A stretch of 64,000 bases of DNA from Alphaproteobacteria bacterium (GTDB lineage Bacteria; Pseudomonadota; Alphaproteobacteria; Thalassobaculales; Thalassobaculaceae). The notes under the pieces were generated by a model, which saw nothing but the letters and a program-made list of their open reading frames with translations, was not told where the DNA came from and searched no databases. The position numbers and the translations under genes are program-made. Below, one piece after another: positions 52,863 to 62,081 of the stretch (position 1 is its first letter; the number at the start of each line of letters is the position of its first letter). The stretch is taken from NCBI GenBank assembly GCA_024742275.1, contig JANSYS010000002.1, forward strand, positions 308,611 to 372,610, in the 5' to 3' direction.

Positions 52863-53488
52863 CAGGGTTTGAGAGCTACCTCCAGCGGTGTCCGCTGGTC
52901 GCCATCCTGCGGGGCGTCCAGCCGGACGAGGTCGTCGCCATCGCGTTGGCACTGGAGCAAGAGGGTTTCGCCATCGTCGAAGTCCCGCTGAACTCGCCGC
53001 GTCCCTTGGAGAGTATCGCTCGGTTGGCCGAAGCGGTCGGCGACCGCATGCTGATCGGGGCCGGCACGTTGATCGACCCGGACGATACCGACCGTGTGGT
53101 CGCCGCTGGAGGCCGGCTGATCGTCATGCCCCATGCGCATGCCGCCGTGGTCGAGCGGGCGAAGGCCGCCGGCGCCATCACCGTTCCGGGCTTCGCCACG
53201 CCGGGGGAGGCTTTTGCAATGGTCCGTGCCGGCGCCGACGCACTGAAGCTGTTCCCGGCAGAAGCGGCACCTCCGCCGGTTCTGAAGGCGATGCGCGCGG
53301 TCCTGCCGGAGGACCTGCCGGTTCTGCCGGTCGGCGGCATCACCCCGGAGACAATGGCGGCCTACGTCGCGGCGGGCGCGAGCGGGTTCGGGCTAGGCTC
53401 GGCGCTGTACCGGCGCGGGGACGATGCGTCGAGGGTCGCCGAGAAGGCGAAGGCGTTCCAGGCGGCCTGGAGGACGATCGCGCCCTGA
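52859..53488 (+). CDS. dgoA: 2-dehydro-3-deoxy-6-phosphogalactonate aldolase
   Basis: Encodes 209 residues from ATG 52859. It has the KDPG/KDPGal aldolase features: CPLVAILRGVQPDE, Glu in VEVPLNSPRP, GAGTLIDP and the Schiff-base lysine in DALKLFPAE. NSPRP and the neighbouring dgoK favour the galactonate rather than gluconate enzyme. The products are pyruvate and glyceraldehyde-3-phosphate. Confidence 0.94.
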   Translation: MTGFESYLQRCPLVAILRGVQPDEVVAIALALEQEGFAIVEVPLNSPRPLESIARLAEAVGDRMLIGAGTLIDPDDTDRVVAAGGRLIVMPHAHAAVVERAKAAGAITVPGFATPGEAFAMVRAGADALKLFPAEAAPPPVLKAMRAVLPEDLPVLPVGGITPETMAAYVAAGASGFGLGSALYRRGDDASRVAEKAKAFQAAWRTIAP

Positions 53489-53510
53489 ACCTGAGCGGCG
53501 CTATCCCCCG

Positions 53511-54089
53511 CTATGCCTGCCATTCATCGGCAGTGATCGCGTAGCTGAGGACAGGGAAGCCGCCATATGTGGTTTCGCCTTGGCCGGTGAGGCCGATCGC
53601 TTCCAGGACCCGCGCCGACGCCGTGTTCTCCGCTACGACGAACGCGACGATGCGCGACAATCCGACTGTCTCGAAGCCGAAAGCGAGGGCGGCACGGGCG
53701 GCCTCGCGCGCGTAGCCGTTTCCCCAGGCGTGGCGGGCGAACGCATAGAGGATTTCCACGTCGTTCGATCGCTCGAGACGGGCGAGACCGGTCTGACCGA
53801 GAAGCCGACCGGTGATCTTCTCCTCGACCGCCCAGACGCCGAACCCGTTGGACCATGCCTCGCGGAACGCCCGGATACGGCTCTCGGCGATTTCCTGGGC
53901 GAAGGGGATCAGCGCCTCGCCGCCAACGAGGAAGCGCACCACGTCGGGATCGGCCCGCATGGCGCCGTAGGCCGGTTTGTCGGCCGCGGCAAAACCCCGT
54001 AGCCGCAGGCGCTCGGTCTCGATCACCGGGATGGAGGGTGATGGGGAGATATTGGGGACCACTTGCCGCCGACCGTGTCTTGCGTCCAT
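53511..54089 (-). CDS. GNAT acetyltransferase (RimJ/RimL type)
   Basis: Encodes 192 residues from ATG 54089; a GTG at 54095 is also possible. The opening TERLRLRGFAAADKPAYGA, the AYAFARHAWGNGYAREA acetyl-CoA loop (Q/RxxGxG/A type) and the closing NTASARVLEAIGL are standard for the ribosomal-protein-alanine acetyltransferase-like group. Convergent with dgoA and divergent from the M20 amidohydrolases. Target unknown. Confidence 0.88.
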   Translation of the reverse strand: MDARHGRRQVVPNISPSPSIPVIETERLRLRGFAAADKPAYGAMRADPDVVRFLVGGEALIPFAQEIAESRIRAFREAWSNGFGVWAVEEKITGRLLGQTGLARLERSNDVEILYAFARHAWGNGYAREAARAALAFGFETVGLSRIVAFVVAENTASARVLEAIGLTGQGETTYGGFPVLSYAITADEWQA

Positions 54090-54147
54090 TACCACAGGGC
54101 TGGATACTCGCGCTCCCTTCGTCGATCAACCGGAGTACCGTCGAGAA

Positions 54148-55308
54148 ATGGCGATCATCAACCGCATCGCGGAGTTCCACGGCGAGATGACCGAGTGGCG
54201 CCGCGACTTCCACGCCAACCCGGAACTCGGATTTCAGGAGACGCGCACCGGCGGGATCGTCGCCGCGAAGCTGGCCGAATGGGGCCTCGAGGTGCATACG
54301 GGCGTCGGCAAGACCGGAGTCGTCGGCGTTCTGAAGGCGGGCACCGGCGATCGTCGGATCGGTCTGCGGGCTGATATGGACGCCCTGCCGATCGTGGAGC
54401 GTACCGGAAAACCCTACGCCTCGGGCTCCGAGGGGGTCATGCATGCCTGTGGCCACGACGGCCATACCACCATGCTGCTTGGCGCAGCCAAGTATCTGGC
54501 GGAGACACGGAACTTCGACGGCACCGTGCATTTCATCTTCCAGCCGGCGGAAGAGGGACTGGGCGGCGCCTTCGGCATGCTTGAGGACGGCCTGTTCGAC
54601 ACCTTCCCTTGCGACCGTGTCTACGGAATGCACAACATGCCGAACCTGCCGCTCGGCGAGTTCGCGATCCGTCCGGGGCCGATCATGGCCGCCGGCGACA
54701 CTTTCGAGGTGACGATCCAGGGGCGCGGCTCCCACGCCGCCATGCCGCATCAGGGTGTCGACCCGGTCGTTGTCGGGTCCAATGTCATTATTGCCCTGCA
54801 GACCCTGCCCAGTCGCACGGTCAACGCCCAGGAGGCACTTGTGGTCTCGGTGACCGAGTTCCATGCGGGCGAGGCGTTCAACGTGATTCCGGACACCGTC
54901 GTCCTGCGCGGGACCTGCCGAACCCTGAATCCGGAGATCCATGCCGGGATCGAGGCGGCCTTCCGGCGGGTCGTCGACGGCATCTGCGCCGCCCATGGCG
55001 CGTCCGCAGTGATCGACTACCGGTCAGTTTTTCCGGTAACGGTCAATGCCGAGGACGCGACGGAACACGCGCTGAGCGCCGCCCGTTCGGTTGCCGGAGA
55101 CCGCCGGGTGATCGACGATACCGCGCCGCTCATGGGGTCCGAGGATTTCGCGGCGATGATGCAGGCTGTCCCCGGCTCCTACATTTTGATGGGCAACGGT
55201 CCGGGGGCCTCGGTCCACCATCCCGAATACGATTTCAATGACGAGGCGCTCACCCACGGCGCCAGCTACTGGTCGACCCTGGTCGAACAGCAGCTCGCCA
55301 AGGCCTGA
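54148..55308 (+). CDS. M20D amidohydrolase (hippurate hydrolase-like), copy 1
   Basis: Encodes 386 residues from ATG 54148, with GGAG 16 bases upstream. Metal-site motifs are present: HACGHDGHTTMLL, FQPAEEG and MGSEDFA, with the dimerisation domain between. It cleaves N-acyl amino acids, hippurate-like or indole-3-acetyl conjugates. A close paralogue begins 15 bases after its stop. No adjacent transporter. Confidence 0.92.
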   Translation: MAIINRIAEFHGEMTEWRRDFHANPELGFQETRTGGIVAAKLAEWGLEVHTGVGKTGVVGVLKAGTGDRRIGLRADMDALPIVERTGKPYASGSEGVMHACGHDGHTTMLLGAAKYLAETRNFDGTVHFIFQPAEEGLGGAFGMLEDGLFDTFPCDRVYGMHNMPNLPLGEFAIRPGPIMAAGDTFEVTIQGRGSHAAMPHQGVDPVVVGSNVIIALQTLPSRTVNAQEALVVSVTEFHAGEAFNVIPDTVVLRGTCRTLNPEIHAGIEAAFRRVVDGICAAHGASAVIDYRSVFPVTVNAEDATEHALSAARSVAGDRRVIDDTAPLMGSEDFAAMMQAVPGSYILMGNGPGASVHHPEYDFNDEALTHGASYWSTLVEQQLAKA

Positions 55309-55322
55309 GCGGAGGAGACCCA

Positions 55323-56489
55323 ATGCCCATCGTCAACCGTATCGCCGAGTTCCACGACGAGATGACCGCGTGGCGGCACGACTTGCACACCCATCCCGAA
55401 CTCGGTTTCGAGGAGCACCGCACCAGCGACGTGGTCGCCGCCAAGCTCGAGTCCTTCGGCATCGAGGTGCATCGCGGTATCGCCGGGACCGGTCTTGTCG
55501 GCGTGCTGAAGTCCGGGTCCTCCGACCGGACGATCGGCCTGCGCGCCGATATGGACGCCCTGCCGATCCTGGAACGGGGCGACGCCGACCGGCCGCACCG
55601 CTCGGTCAATGACGGCGTCATGCATGCCTGCGGCCATGACGGCCACACCACCATGCTGCTCGGCGCCGCCAAGTATCTGGCCGAGACGAAGAACTTCGAC
55701 GGGACCGTCCATTTCATCTTCCAGCCCGCCGAGGAGGGCAAGGGCGGCGGCGACAAGATGGTTCAGGAAGGCCTGTTCGACCGGTTCCCCTGCGACTCCG
55801 TCTTCGGCATGCACAACATCCCCGGTATCCCGGTGGGCAGCTTCGCGGTGTCGCCGGGCCCGATGATGGCGGCGCGGGACAATTTCGAGATCACCATCCG
55901 GGGACGCGGCTCCCACGGCGCGATGCCGCATCATGGGATCGACCCGGTACTGGTCGGCGCGCATATGGTGATGGCCCTGCAATCGATCACCTCGCGCAAC
56001 CTCGATCCGCAGAAGGCGCTGGTGATTTCGGTCACCCAGTTCCATGCCGGCCACGCCTTCAACGTTGTGCCGGACAACATGGTCCTGCGGGGCACCTGCC
56101 GGGTGTTCGATCCCGAGGTCCAGAACAGCCTGCCCGACCGGATCGGCAAGATCATGGACGGGGTATGCGCGACCTTCGGCGCCGAGGCCGAGCTCAATTA
56201 CATCCGGGGCTATCCGGCGACGATCAACAATCCGGAGCAGGCGGGCATCGCCGCCGATATCGCCGAGCGCGTCGCCGGGCCGGACCGGGTCGACCGGGCG
56301 CCGAAGCCGGTGATGGGCGCGGAGGATTTCTCCTACATGCTGAACCAGCGTCCGGGCGCCTATATCTGGGCCGGCAACGGCGACACCGCCGGCGTCCACC
56401 ACCCGGATTACGACTTCAACGACGACGGCCTGCCGCACGGGGCGAGCTTCTGGGCGCAGCTCGTGGAGGACCGGCTGAAGCGGGCTTGA
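55323..56489 (+). CDS. M20D amidohydrolase (hippurate hydrolase-like), copy 2
   Basis: Encodes 388 residues and is clearly paralogous to the preceding gene across its length, with the same HACGHDGHTTMLL, FQPAEEG and GAEDFS metal motifs. GGAGGA precedes the ATG. The two probably arose by tandem duplication and form a two-gene operon. Differences around the substrate-binding region (GDADRPHRSVND in this copy versus TGKPYASGSEG) suggest different acyl preferences. Confidence 0.92.
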   Translation: MPIVNRIAEFHDEMTAWRHDLHTHPELGFEEHRTSDVVAAKLESFGIEVHRGIAGTGLVGVLKSGSSDRTIGLRADMDALPILERGDADRPHRSVNDGVMHACGHDGHTTMLLGAAKYLAETKNFDGTVHFIFQPAEEGKGGGDKMVQEGLFDRFPCDSVFGMHNIPGIPVGSFAVSPGPMMAARDNFEITIRGRGSHGAMPHHGIDPVLVGAHMVMALQSITSRNLDPQKALVISVTQFHAGHAFNVVPDNMVLRGTCRVFDPEVQNSLPDRIGKIMDGVCATFGAEAELNYIRGYPATINNPEQAGIAADIAERVAGPDRVDRAPKPVMGAEDFSYMLNQRPGAYIWAGNGDTAGVHHPDYDFNDDGLPHGASFWAQLVEDRLKRA

Positions 56490-56495
56490 CCGCTC

Positions 56496-57719
56496 TCAGT
56501 CGAGAAACCCGTCCAGGTCCAGCGTGCCGCGCGCCACCCAGCCGAACGGGTGGCCGTAGCCGTAGAAGTCCAGGGTCTCGTTCACGAAGCGGGGCTCGTG
56601 GCCGATCGCCGTCTCGTAGTCCCGGCCGATGGCGCGGAACCGCTCGTGCTTCTCCGCGTCCGGCGTCCAGGCGCCATCGAGCTTGGCCAGGAACTCGGCC
56701 GTGGCGGCGTCGATCTCCTCCGGCGTGTTCTCCACCAGCTCGACCCCCTGCGCCGCGAACTCGGCGTCCCGGAAGGTGCCGGGCAGTCGGGCGTCCAGGA
56801 TCTCCCGGTAGGTCAGGAACCGGTCTTCGCCGACCCGGCGGTAGCGTTTGAAAAGGGAGAGGTCGTCGTTGTAAGGCAGGTTCAGGTGCTCGAACGGCGT
56901 GTTGGTCCTGAGCGAGGTGTTGCCGAACGCCGCCGATACCCAGATCGGTCCGGAATTCTGCGCCGTCATGAACCGACAGGCGGCGCAGGCGTAGAGGTCG
57001 ATCCAGCGCGCGTCCGGAAAGGCGTCGGGCAGGCTGAGATAGCCGTCGGGTGCGGTGCCCCAGGTCTCCAAGCCCGGTTCGCCGATCCGCAGCACCTGAA
57101 AGCCCGCGTCGAGAATGCGCCGCAGGGAGCGTTCGTAGCTGCCGATCGTGGCGGTTCGGTGACCGTGATGAGTCTCGCCCGGCAGATACGCCATCGTGCG
57201 GGTATGAAACAGGGCGATGGGTACGTCAGGATCGATACCTTGCTCCGCAAGACGTGCCGCACCGCGCTCGCGCAGACCATCGGATAGGGTGTAGAGCGAC
57301 GGCCTTCTTCCCGCGACCACCGCGCGCCAGCACTCGACGATCAGCGTGCGCGCCGACATCGCCAGCCAGTGCAGATGCTTCATGTCGATCAGCCCGCCGT
57401 CGGTGGTGCCGAGCGACAGGACATCGCGGAAATCGGTCTCCACCACCACGAACCGGTCGTCCAGGCACTCGGTCAGCGCCCGGTTCGATCCCGGCAGGTC
57501 CAGATTGCCGGTGACGATGACGATCCGGCGGTAGCGGTCGCCGTACAGCGTGGCGAGCATCTGCGGCTCGATCACCAGATGGCCGAAGCGCCGCCACTGG
57601 TGCAGCACGTAGACCAGCACCGGCTCGCCCGGCGTCAGATGCGGGATCACCAGGGACAGCAGCCGGTTCAGGGTCTCCTGGGTGACCTGACGCTCGGGCG
57701 GGGTCCCCGGTTCCTGCAT
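56496..57719 (-). CDS. TIGR04372-family putative glycosyltransferase
   Basis: Encodes 407 residues. The combination SERHL-like RTLIVECWRAV, VPIALFHTRTMAYL, RSLRRILDAGFQVLRIGEPG and a RWIDLYACAACRFMTAQNSG segment (in parts) matches the TIGR04372 family of predicted glycosyltransferases. These are common in Rhodospirillales genomes next to cell-surface or flagellin glycosylation genes. Here it is isolated among metabolic genes. Cytoplasmic, no membrane segment. The enzymatic role is predicted only. Confidence 0.65.
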   Translation of the reverse strand: MQEPGTPPERQVTQETLNRLLSLVIPHLTPGEPVLVYVLHQWRRFGHLVIEPQMLATLYGDRYRRIVIVTGNLDLPGSNRALTECLDDRFVVVETDFRDVLSLGTTDGGLIDMKHLHWLAMSARTLIVECWRAVVAGRRPSLYTLSDGLRERGAARLAEQGIDPDVPIALFHTRTMAYLPGETHHGHRTATIGSYERSLRRILDAGFQVLRIGEPGLETWGTAPDGYLSLPDAFPDARWIDLYACAACRFMTAQNSGPIWVSAAFGNTSLRTNTPFEHLNLPYNDDLSLFKRYRRVGEDRFLTYREILDARLPGTFRDAEFAAQGVELVENTPEEIDAATAEFLAKLDGAWTPDAEKHERFRAIGRDYETAIGHEPRFVNETLDFYGYGHPFGWVARGTLDLDGFLD

Positions 57720-57930
57720 CCTGCTCTCCGATCCGTCGATATCTCACTGCGGGGGAGTACAGCAGATTCGCTCGTCCCTTGTCATATGCGAGGGGGCATC
57801 CGCGGGATCCAATGCCGGAACGGCAGTCGCCCTGCGGTCGCCGATGCGCAAGTTTCTTTTCGGTCGCGGCGGTCCGGCCTAGTCTCGCGAGAGCGCCTGC
57901 GTGGGGCAGGTTCAAAAGGGGGACTGGTCT

Positions 57931-58257
57931 ATGAGAGGATTTGCCGCCGCGGTTCTAGTCGCTCTTGCCGTCGCCGTTTCATTGCCGGCGTTCGCCGACG
58001 ATCTCGAGTTTATGCTCGTCAACGAGACCAGCGCCGCCCTGGTCGGCTTCTACGTGTCGCCGGCAAGCAGTTAGCATTGGGAGGAGAACCTGCTGGATGG
58101 CAGTTATCTCGCTGCAGGCTACGAGGTCGGTGTCCTGATCGCCGACGGCCTGACGACCTGCGTCTACGACATTCGGGGCGTGTTCGAGGACGGAGACGTG
58201 GTCGACGACCTCGCCCTCGATCTCTGCGAGCTCGGCGAGTACGCGTTCACGGAGTGA
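57931..58257 (+). pseudogene. Small secreted protein gene interrupted by an in-frame TAG
   Basis: ATG 57931 opens a frame with a clear Sec signal peptide (residues 1-22, ending PAFA). The next residues FMLVNETSAALVGFYVSP belong to a widespread family of small alphaproteobacterial secreted proteins. Codon 48 (58072-58074) is TAG where relatives continue with a WEENLL segment. The same frame resumes HWEENLLDGSYLAAGYE through a conserved CVYDIRGVFEDGD to TGA at 58255-58257. One base change (CAG to TAG) explains it. A pseudogene, sequencing error or amber readthrough are all possible. Confidence 0.75.
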
Positions 58258-58275
58258 GTGCCTGACGGCTCAGCG

Positions 58276-59916
58276 TCAGTCTGGGTAGTACCCCCGCAGC
58301 CGATCCTGCGCCTTCAGGGCCGGGTCCCGTTTCGCTGGATCGCCGTAGCCGCCGCCGCCCGGGGTCTCCACGGTGATGGCGTCGCCTTCGGTGATGGCGA
58401 TGCCCTGCTCCTTAGACAGATGTTCGGGCACGTAGCTTTCGCCCCCGCGCTCGACCAGGACCGTGTTCGGCGCGCCGTCCTCGCCGCCGAGCGCGCCCTG
58501 GGGGCCGACGCGGCCATGATCCATGACGAAGCTGGCGCGCGCGTCGCCCCGGCGCAGGCGCACCTTGTAGCGCACGCCGAAGCCGCCGCGATGGGCGCCC
58601 GCCCCGCCGGAGCCCTCGCGGAGCGCGTACTCCTCGTACAGGATCGGGTAGCGCTGCTCGACGACCTCGATCGGCGTGGTCTTGGAGATGCCGATGGTGG
58701 AGCACCCGTTCGAAAGCCCGTCGCCGTTCGGGTGGCCGCCGTAGCCGCCGCCGGAGATCAGGTAGCAGACGTAGCCGCGCCCGGTCTTCGGATCGGTCCC
58801 GCCGAGCGAGAAGTTGCCGCTGGTGCCGGCCGGGGCGGCGAAGAGGTGATCCGGGACCGCCTTGGTCATGGCGGCGAACACCGCCTCGGCGATGCGCTGG
58901 CTCACCTCCGCCGCGCAGCCCGAGACCGGCCGGGGGTACTTGGCGTACAGGAAGGTGCCGTCCGGATCGGCGACCTTCAGCGGTTCGAAGGTGCCGGCGT
59001 TGATCGCCACGTCGGGATAGATGTGCTTCATCGCCAGATAGACCGACGAGCGGGTCGTGGCGATCACGCTGTTCATCGGCCCCTGGCAGGGCGGCGAGGA
59101 GCGGGAGAAGTCGAAATGCGCCTCCTCGCCGTCGATGGTGAGGGTGAGGGCGATGGTCAGCGGTTCGTTCACCACCCCGTCGCTGTCGACGATGGCGGTG
59201 CTCTCGTAGACGCCGTCCGGCACGGCGGCGATCTTGGCGCGCATCTGCCGGGAGGCCCGGCCCCGCATCTCGGCGATGGCCCGGTCGACCGTGTCGGCGC
59301 CGTAGCGGTCGAGCAGCAGGGTCAGGCGCCGCTCGCCCACGGTCAGGGCGGCGGCCTGGGCCTTGATGTCGCCGATGCGCTGGTCGGCGATGCGGATGTT
59401 GGAATTGATGATCGCGAGGATCTCCTCGTCGATCGTCCCGGCCTTGTAGAGCTTCACCGGCGGCAGACGCAGACCCTCCTGCTCGACCTCGGTGGCGCTG
59501 GCTGAGAAGCCGCCGGGGACCGCGCCGCCCGTGTCGGGCCAGTGGCCGGTATTGGCCAGCCAGCAGAACAGGGCGCCCTTGTAGAAGAACGGTTTGACGA
59601 ACTTCACGTCCATCAGGTGGGTGCCGCCAAGATACGGGTCGTTGACGATGTAGACGTCGCCGGGCTTGAGGTCGCGGGCCCGCTCGCTCACCGTGGCGCA
59701 GCAATCCTGCATGGTGCCGACGAAGACCGGCAGCCCGTCCTCGCCCTGGGCGATCAGGGCGCCGTCGTCGCGGTGGTAGATCCCGTCCGAGCGGTCGTGC
59801 GTCTCGCTGATCACCGGCGAGAAGGCGGAGCGGGAGAACGCCAGGTCCATCTCGTTGCAGACCTGCTGCAGACCGTTCTGGATCACCGTCAGCGTGATTG
59901 GATCGAGGGGGGTCAT
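58276..59916 (-). CDS. Hydantoinase B/oxoprolinase-family subunit
   Basis: Encodes 546 residues. Opens LDPITLTVIQNGLQQVCNEM and contains SRSPVISETHDRSDGIY-like, NDPYLGGTHLMD and the C-terminal ETPGGGGYGDP motif of the HyuB family. With its partner it hydrolyses cyclic amides such as 5-oxoproline or N-methylhydantoin using ATP. The stop/start overlap with the HyuA-like gene (ATGA) shows they are translated together. Confidence 0.92.
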   Translation of the reverse strand: MTPLDPITLTVIQNGLQQVCNEMDLAFSRSAFSPVISETHDRSDGIYHRDDGALIAQGEDGLPVFVGTMQDCCATVSERARDLKPGDVYIVNDPYLGGTHLMDVKFVKPFFYKGALFCWLANTGHWPDTGGAVPGGFSASATEVEQEGLRLPPVKLYKAGTIDEEILAIINSNIRIADQRIGDIKAQAAALTVGERRLTLLLDRYGADTVDRAIAEMRGRASRQMRAKIAAVPDGVYESTAIVDSDGVVNEPLTIALTLTIDGEEAHFDFSRSSPPCQGPMNSVIATTRSSVYLAMKHIYPDVAINAGTFEPLKVADPDGTFLYAKYPRPVSGCAAEVSQRIAEAVFAAMTKAVPDHLFAAPAGTSGNFSLGGTDPKTGRGYVCYLISGGGYGGHPNGDGLSNGCSTIGISKTTPIEVVEQRYPILYEEYALREGSGGAGAHRGGFGVRYKVRLRRGDARASFVMDHGRVGPQGALGGEDGAPNTVLVERGGESYVPEHLSKEQGIAITEGDAITVETPGGGGYGDPAKRDPALKAQDRLRGYYPD

Positions 59917-62000
59917 GGGGCGTCTCCGAACGGGTTCGGGACCGTGATCACCAGATTGCCGAACGGGTCGAGCCGCGCCGATTGTCCGGGTTCAATCACG
60001 GTGGTCGAATCGAACTGCGCGACGATCGCCGGCCCGTCGAACGCGGCGTCGGCGGGTAGGGTCTCGCGCCGGTAGACCGGTGTCTCGCACCAGCCTGCAC
60101 CCTCGAACCAGACCGGACGTGCGGTCTGGCGGGCGCCGTCCAAGGTCGCGGCACGGGTGTCGGAGGCGGCGAGCTGGGCGAGGGGCACGGCCGGCCGGTG
60201 GCCGAGAACCGCCGTGTGAAGGTTGACCAGTACCGGGCGGATTTCAGGCAACTCGACCGCAAAGCGCTCCCAATAGGCGGCGGCGAACAGACGGTCGAGG
60301 TCGTCGAGACGCGGCGCCGCCATGTCCAGGGGAACCTGCAGAATGTGGGACTGGCCGAGGAACTGCATGTCGACGCTGCGGCGGATCTCCACGCCGGCCA
60401 GGGTCACCCCCTCCGCCTCTAGCAGCGCGCGGCCCTCGGCCTCCTGCTCCGCGAACAGGGCGTGGACATCGGCGATGTCGAGCGCTTCCAGCGGCGCGTT
60501 CAGCGTGTTGACGAAATCGTGGCGCAGATCGGCGACCGCGCAGCCGATGGCGTTGGTGATGCCGGGGCGTGCCGGGACGACGACGGTTGGAACCGCCAAC
60601 TCGCGGGCCAGCGCCGTGGCATGCAGTGGTCCCGCGCCGCCGAAGGCGAACAGCACGAAGTCGCGGGGATCGTGTCCCTTCGACAGGGAGACCATGCGGA
60701 TCGCTCCTGCCATCCGGTCGTTGGCGACGCGCAGGATGGCGGCCGCCGCGTTGTCCGCCGACAGGCCGAGCGGATCGCCGATCGTTTCTCGGATGCGGGA
60801 CCGAACATCCTCCAAGGAGACCGGAGTGTCGACCGAGAGAAGCCTTGCCGGATCTAGACGCCCCAGCACCAGATTGGCGTCGGTGATCGTCGGCTGCGTG
60901 CCGCCCCGCGCGTAGCAGATCGGGCCCGGCATGGCGCCGGCGCTCTCCGGCCCGACGCGCAGCAGGTCAGAGGCGTCGACCGAGGCGATCGACCCGCCGC
61001 CGGCTCCGATCGTGTGAACGTCGACCATGGGAACGTGGATGGGCATCCCATATTCAAGGTCGAGCTCGCTGTGAATGCTGGGGATACCGTCAATGATCAG
61101 GCCGACATCGGAGCTGGTGCCGCCCATGTCGTAGGTGAGCACGTTCTCGAAGCCTGCCGCGCGGGCGGTGTAGGCGGCGGCCATCACGCCGGAGGCGGGA
61201 CCGGACATCACCGTGTTCACCGCCTGGTCGGCCGCGCGTTTGGCGGAGATCGTGCCGCCGTTGCCCTGCATGACGAGAAGGGTGCGGCCGTACCCCCCCT
61301 CAGACAGCCTGTCGGTCAGACGCTTCAGATAGCGGCGCAGGACAGGTTGCACCGTGGCGTTGACGGCGGCGGTCGTCCCGCGCTCGTACTCGCGAAACTC
61401 GGATAGGATCGCATGCCCGGCGGTGACTTCGGCTTCCGCCCAGTGTGCCCGCACCAACTCGGCGGCGCGGCGCTCGTGGGTCGGATTGGCGTAGCTGTGC
61501 AGGAAGTGAATGACAATGGCTTCGCAGCCCGCAGCCTTCAGCGTCTCGGCGGCGGCGATCACGGCGGCCTCGTCGAGGGGGGTCAGCACCTCGCCTTCCG
61601 CGTCCATCCGTTCGGCCACCTCCAGGCGGAGCTCGCGGGGGATCAGCGGCTCGAACCCTCCGGTCAGGCCGTAGGGGGCGGGGCGGGTCCGACGACCGAG
61701 TTCCAGCACATCGCGGAACCCTCGGGTGGTGATCAGTCCGGTCCGGGCGACCTTGCGTTCTAGAAGGGCATTTGTGGTGGTCGTCGTCCCGTGGACGATC
61801 TGGTCCAGCAGGGCCGTATCGACCCCGGCGGCTTCCAGCGCCGCCATCACGCCGCCAGCCTGATTGTCGAGGGTAGTGGGCACTTTGGCGAGCGCTAGGC
61901 CGCCCGGTATCTCGGCGTCGAGATAGACGAGATCGGTGAAGGTCCCGCCCACATCGACGCCTACGATCCGCGCCGTCGACCGCCTGTCCTGAACGCTCAC
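59913..62000 (-). CDS. Hydantoinase A/oxoprolinase-family ATP-binding subunit
   Basis: Encodes 695 residues. The N-terminal VGVDVGGTFTDLVYLD is the acetate-kinase-like ATP-binding motif; HGTTTTTNALLERK, YDMGGTSSDVGLI and FGGAGPLHA follow in family order. It is the upstream partner of the HyuB-like subunit. A palindrome lies 29-44 bases upstream of its start. The native substrate (oxoproline, hydantoin or another lactam) is not evident. Confidence 0.92.
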   Translation of the reverse strand: MSVQDRRSTARIVGVDVGGTFTDLVYLDAEIPGGLALAKVPTTLDNQAGGVMAALEAAGVDTALLDQIVHGTTTTTNALLERKVARTGLITTRGFRDVLELGRRTRPAPYGLTGGFEPLIPRELRLEVAERMDAEGEVLTPLDEAAVIAAAETLKAAGCEAIVIHFLHSYANPTHERRAAELVRAHWAEAEVTAGHAILSEFREYERGTTAAVNATVQPVLRRYLKRLTDRLSEGGYGRTLLVMQGNGGTISAKRAADQAVNTVMSGPASGVMAAAYTARAAGFENVLTYDMGGTSSDVGLIIDGIPSIHSELDLEYGMPIHVPMVDVHTIGAGGGSIASVDASDLLRVGPESAGAMPGPICYARGGTQPTITDANLVLGRLDPARLLSVDTPVSLEDVRSRIRETIGDPLGLSADNAAAAILRVANDRMAGAIRMVSLSKGHDPRDFVLFAFGGAGPLHATALARELAVPTVVVPARPGITNAIGCAVADLRHDFVNTLNAPLEALDIADVHALFAEQEAEGRALLEAEGVTLAGVEIRRSVDMQFLGQSHILQVPLDMAAPRLDDLDRLFAAAYWERFAVELPEIRPVLVNLHTAVLGHRPAVPLAQLAASDTRAATLDGARQTARPVWFEGAGWCETPVYRRETLPADAAFDGPAIVAQFDSTTVIEPGQSARLDPFGNLVITVPNPFGDAP

Positions 62001-62028
62001 AGCCGCAGCTCTCCCTTCGTCAAACTCG

Positions 62029-62044
62029 TTCGTATACTAACGAA
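62029..62044. promoter_or_regulatory. Palindrome upstream of the HyuA-like gene
   Basis: TTCGT-N6-ACGAA (centre ATACTA) lies 29-44 bases before the start codon, where an operator would overlap the promoter. No regulator gene for it is adjacent except the S24-type repressor, which is more likely self-regulating. Confidence 0.4.
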
Positions 62045-62081
62045 TTGGAGTGAGCTTCGAAAGGCTGAATAAACCCAAGGG

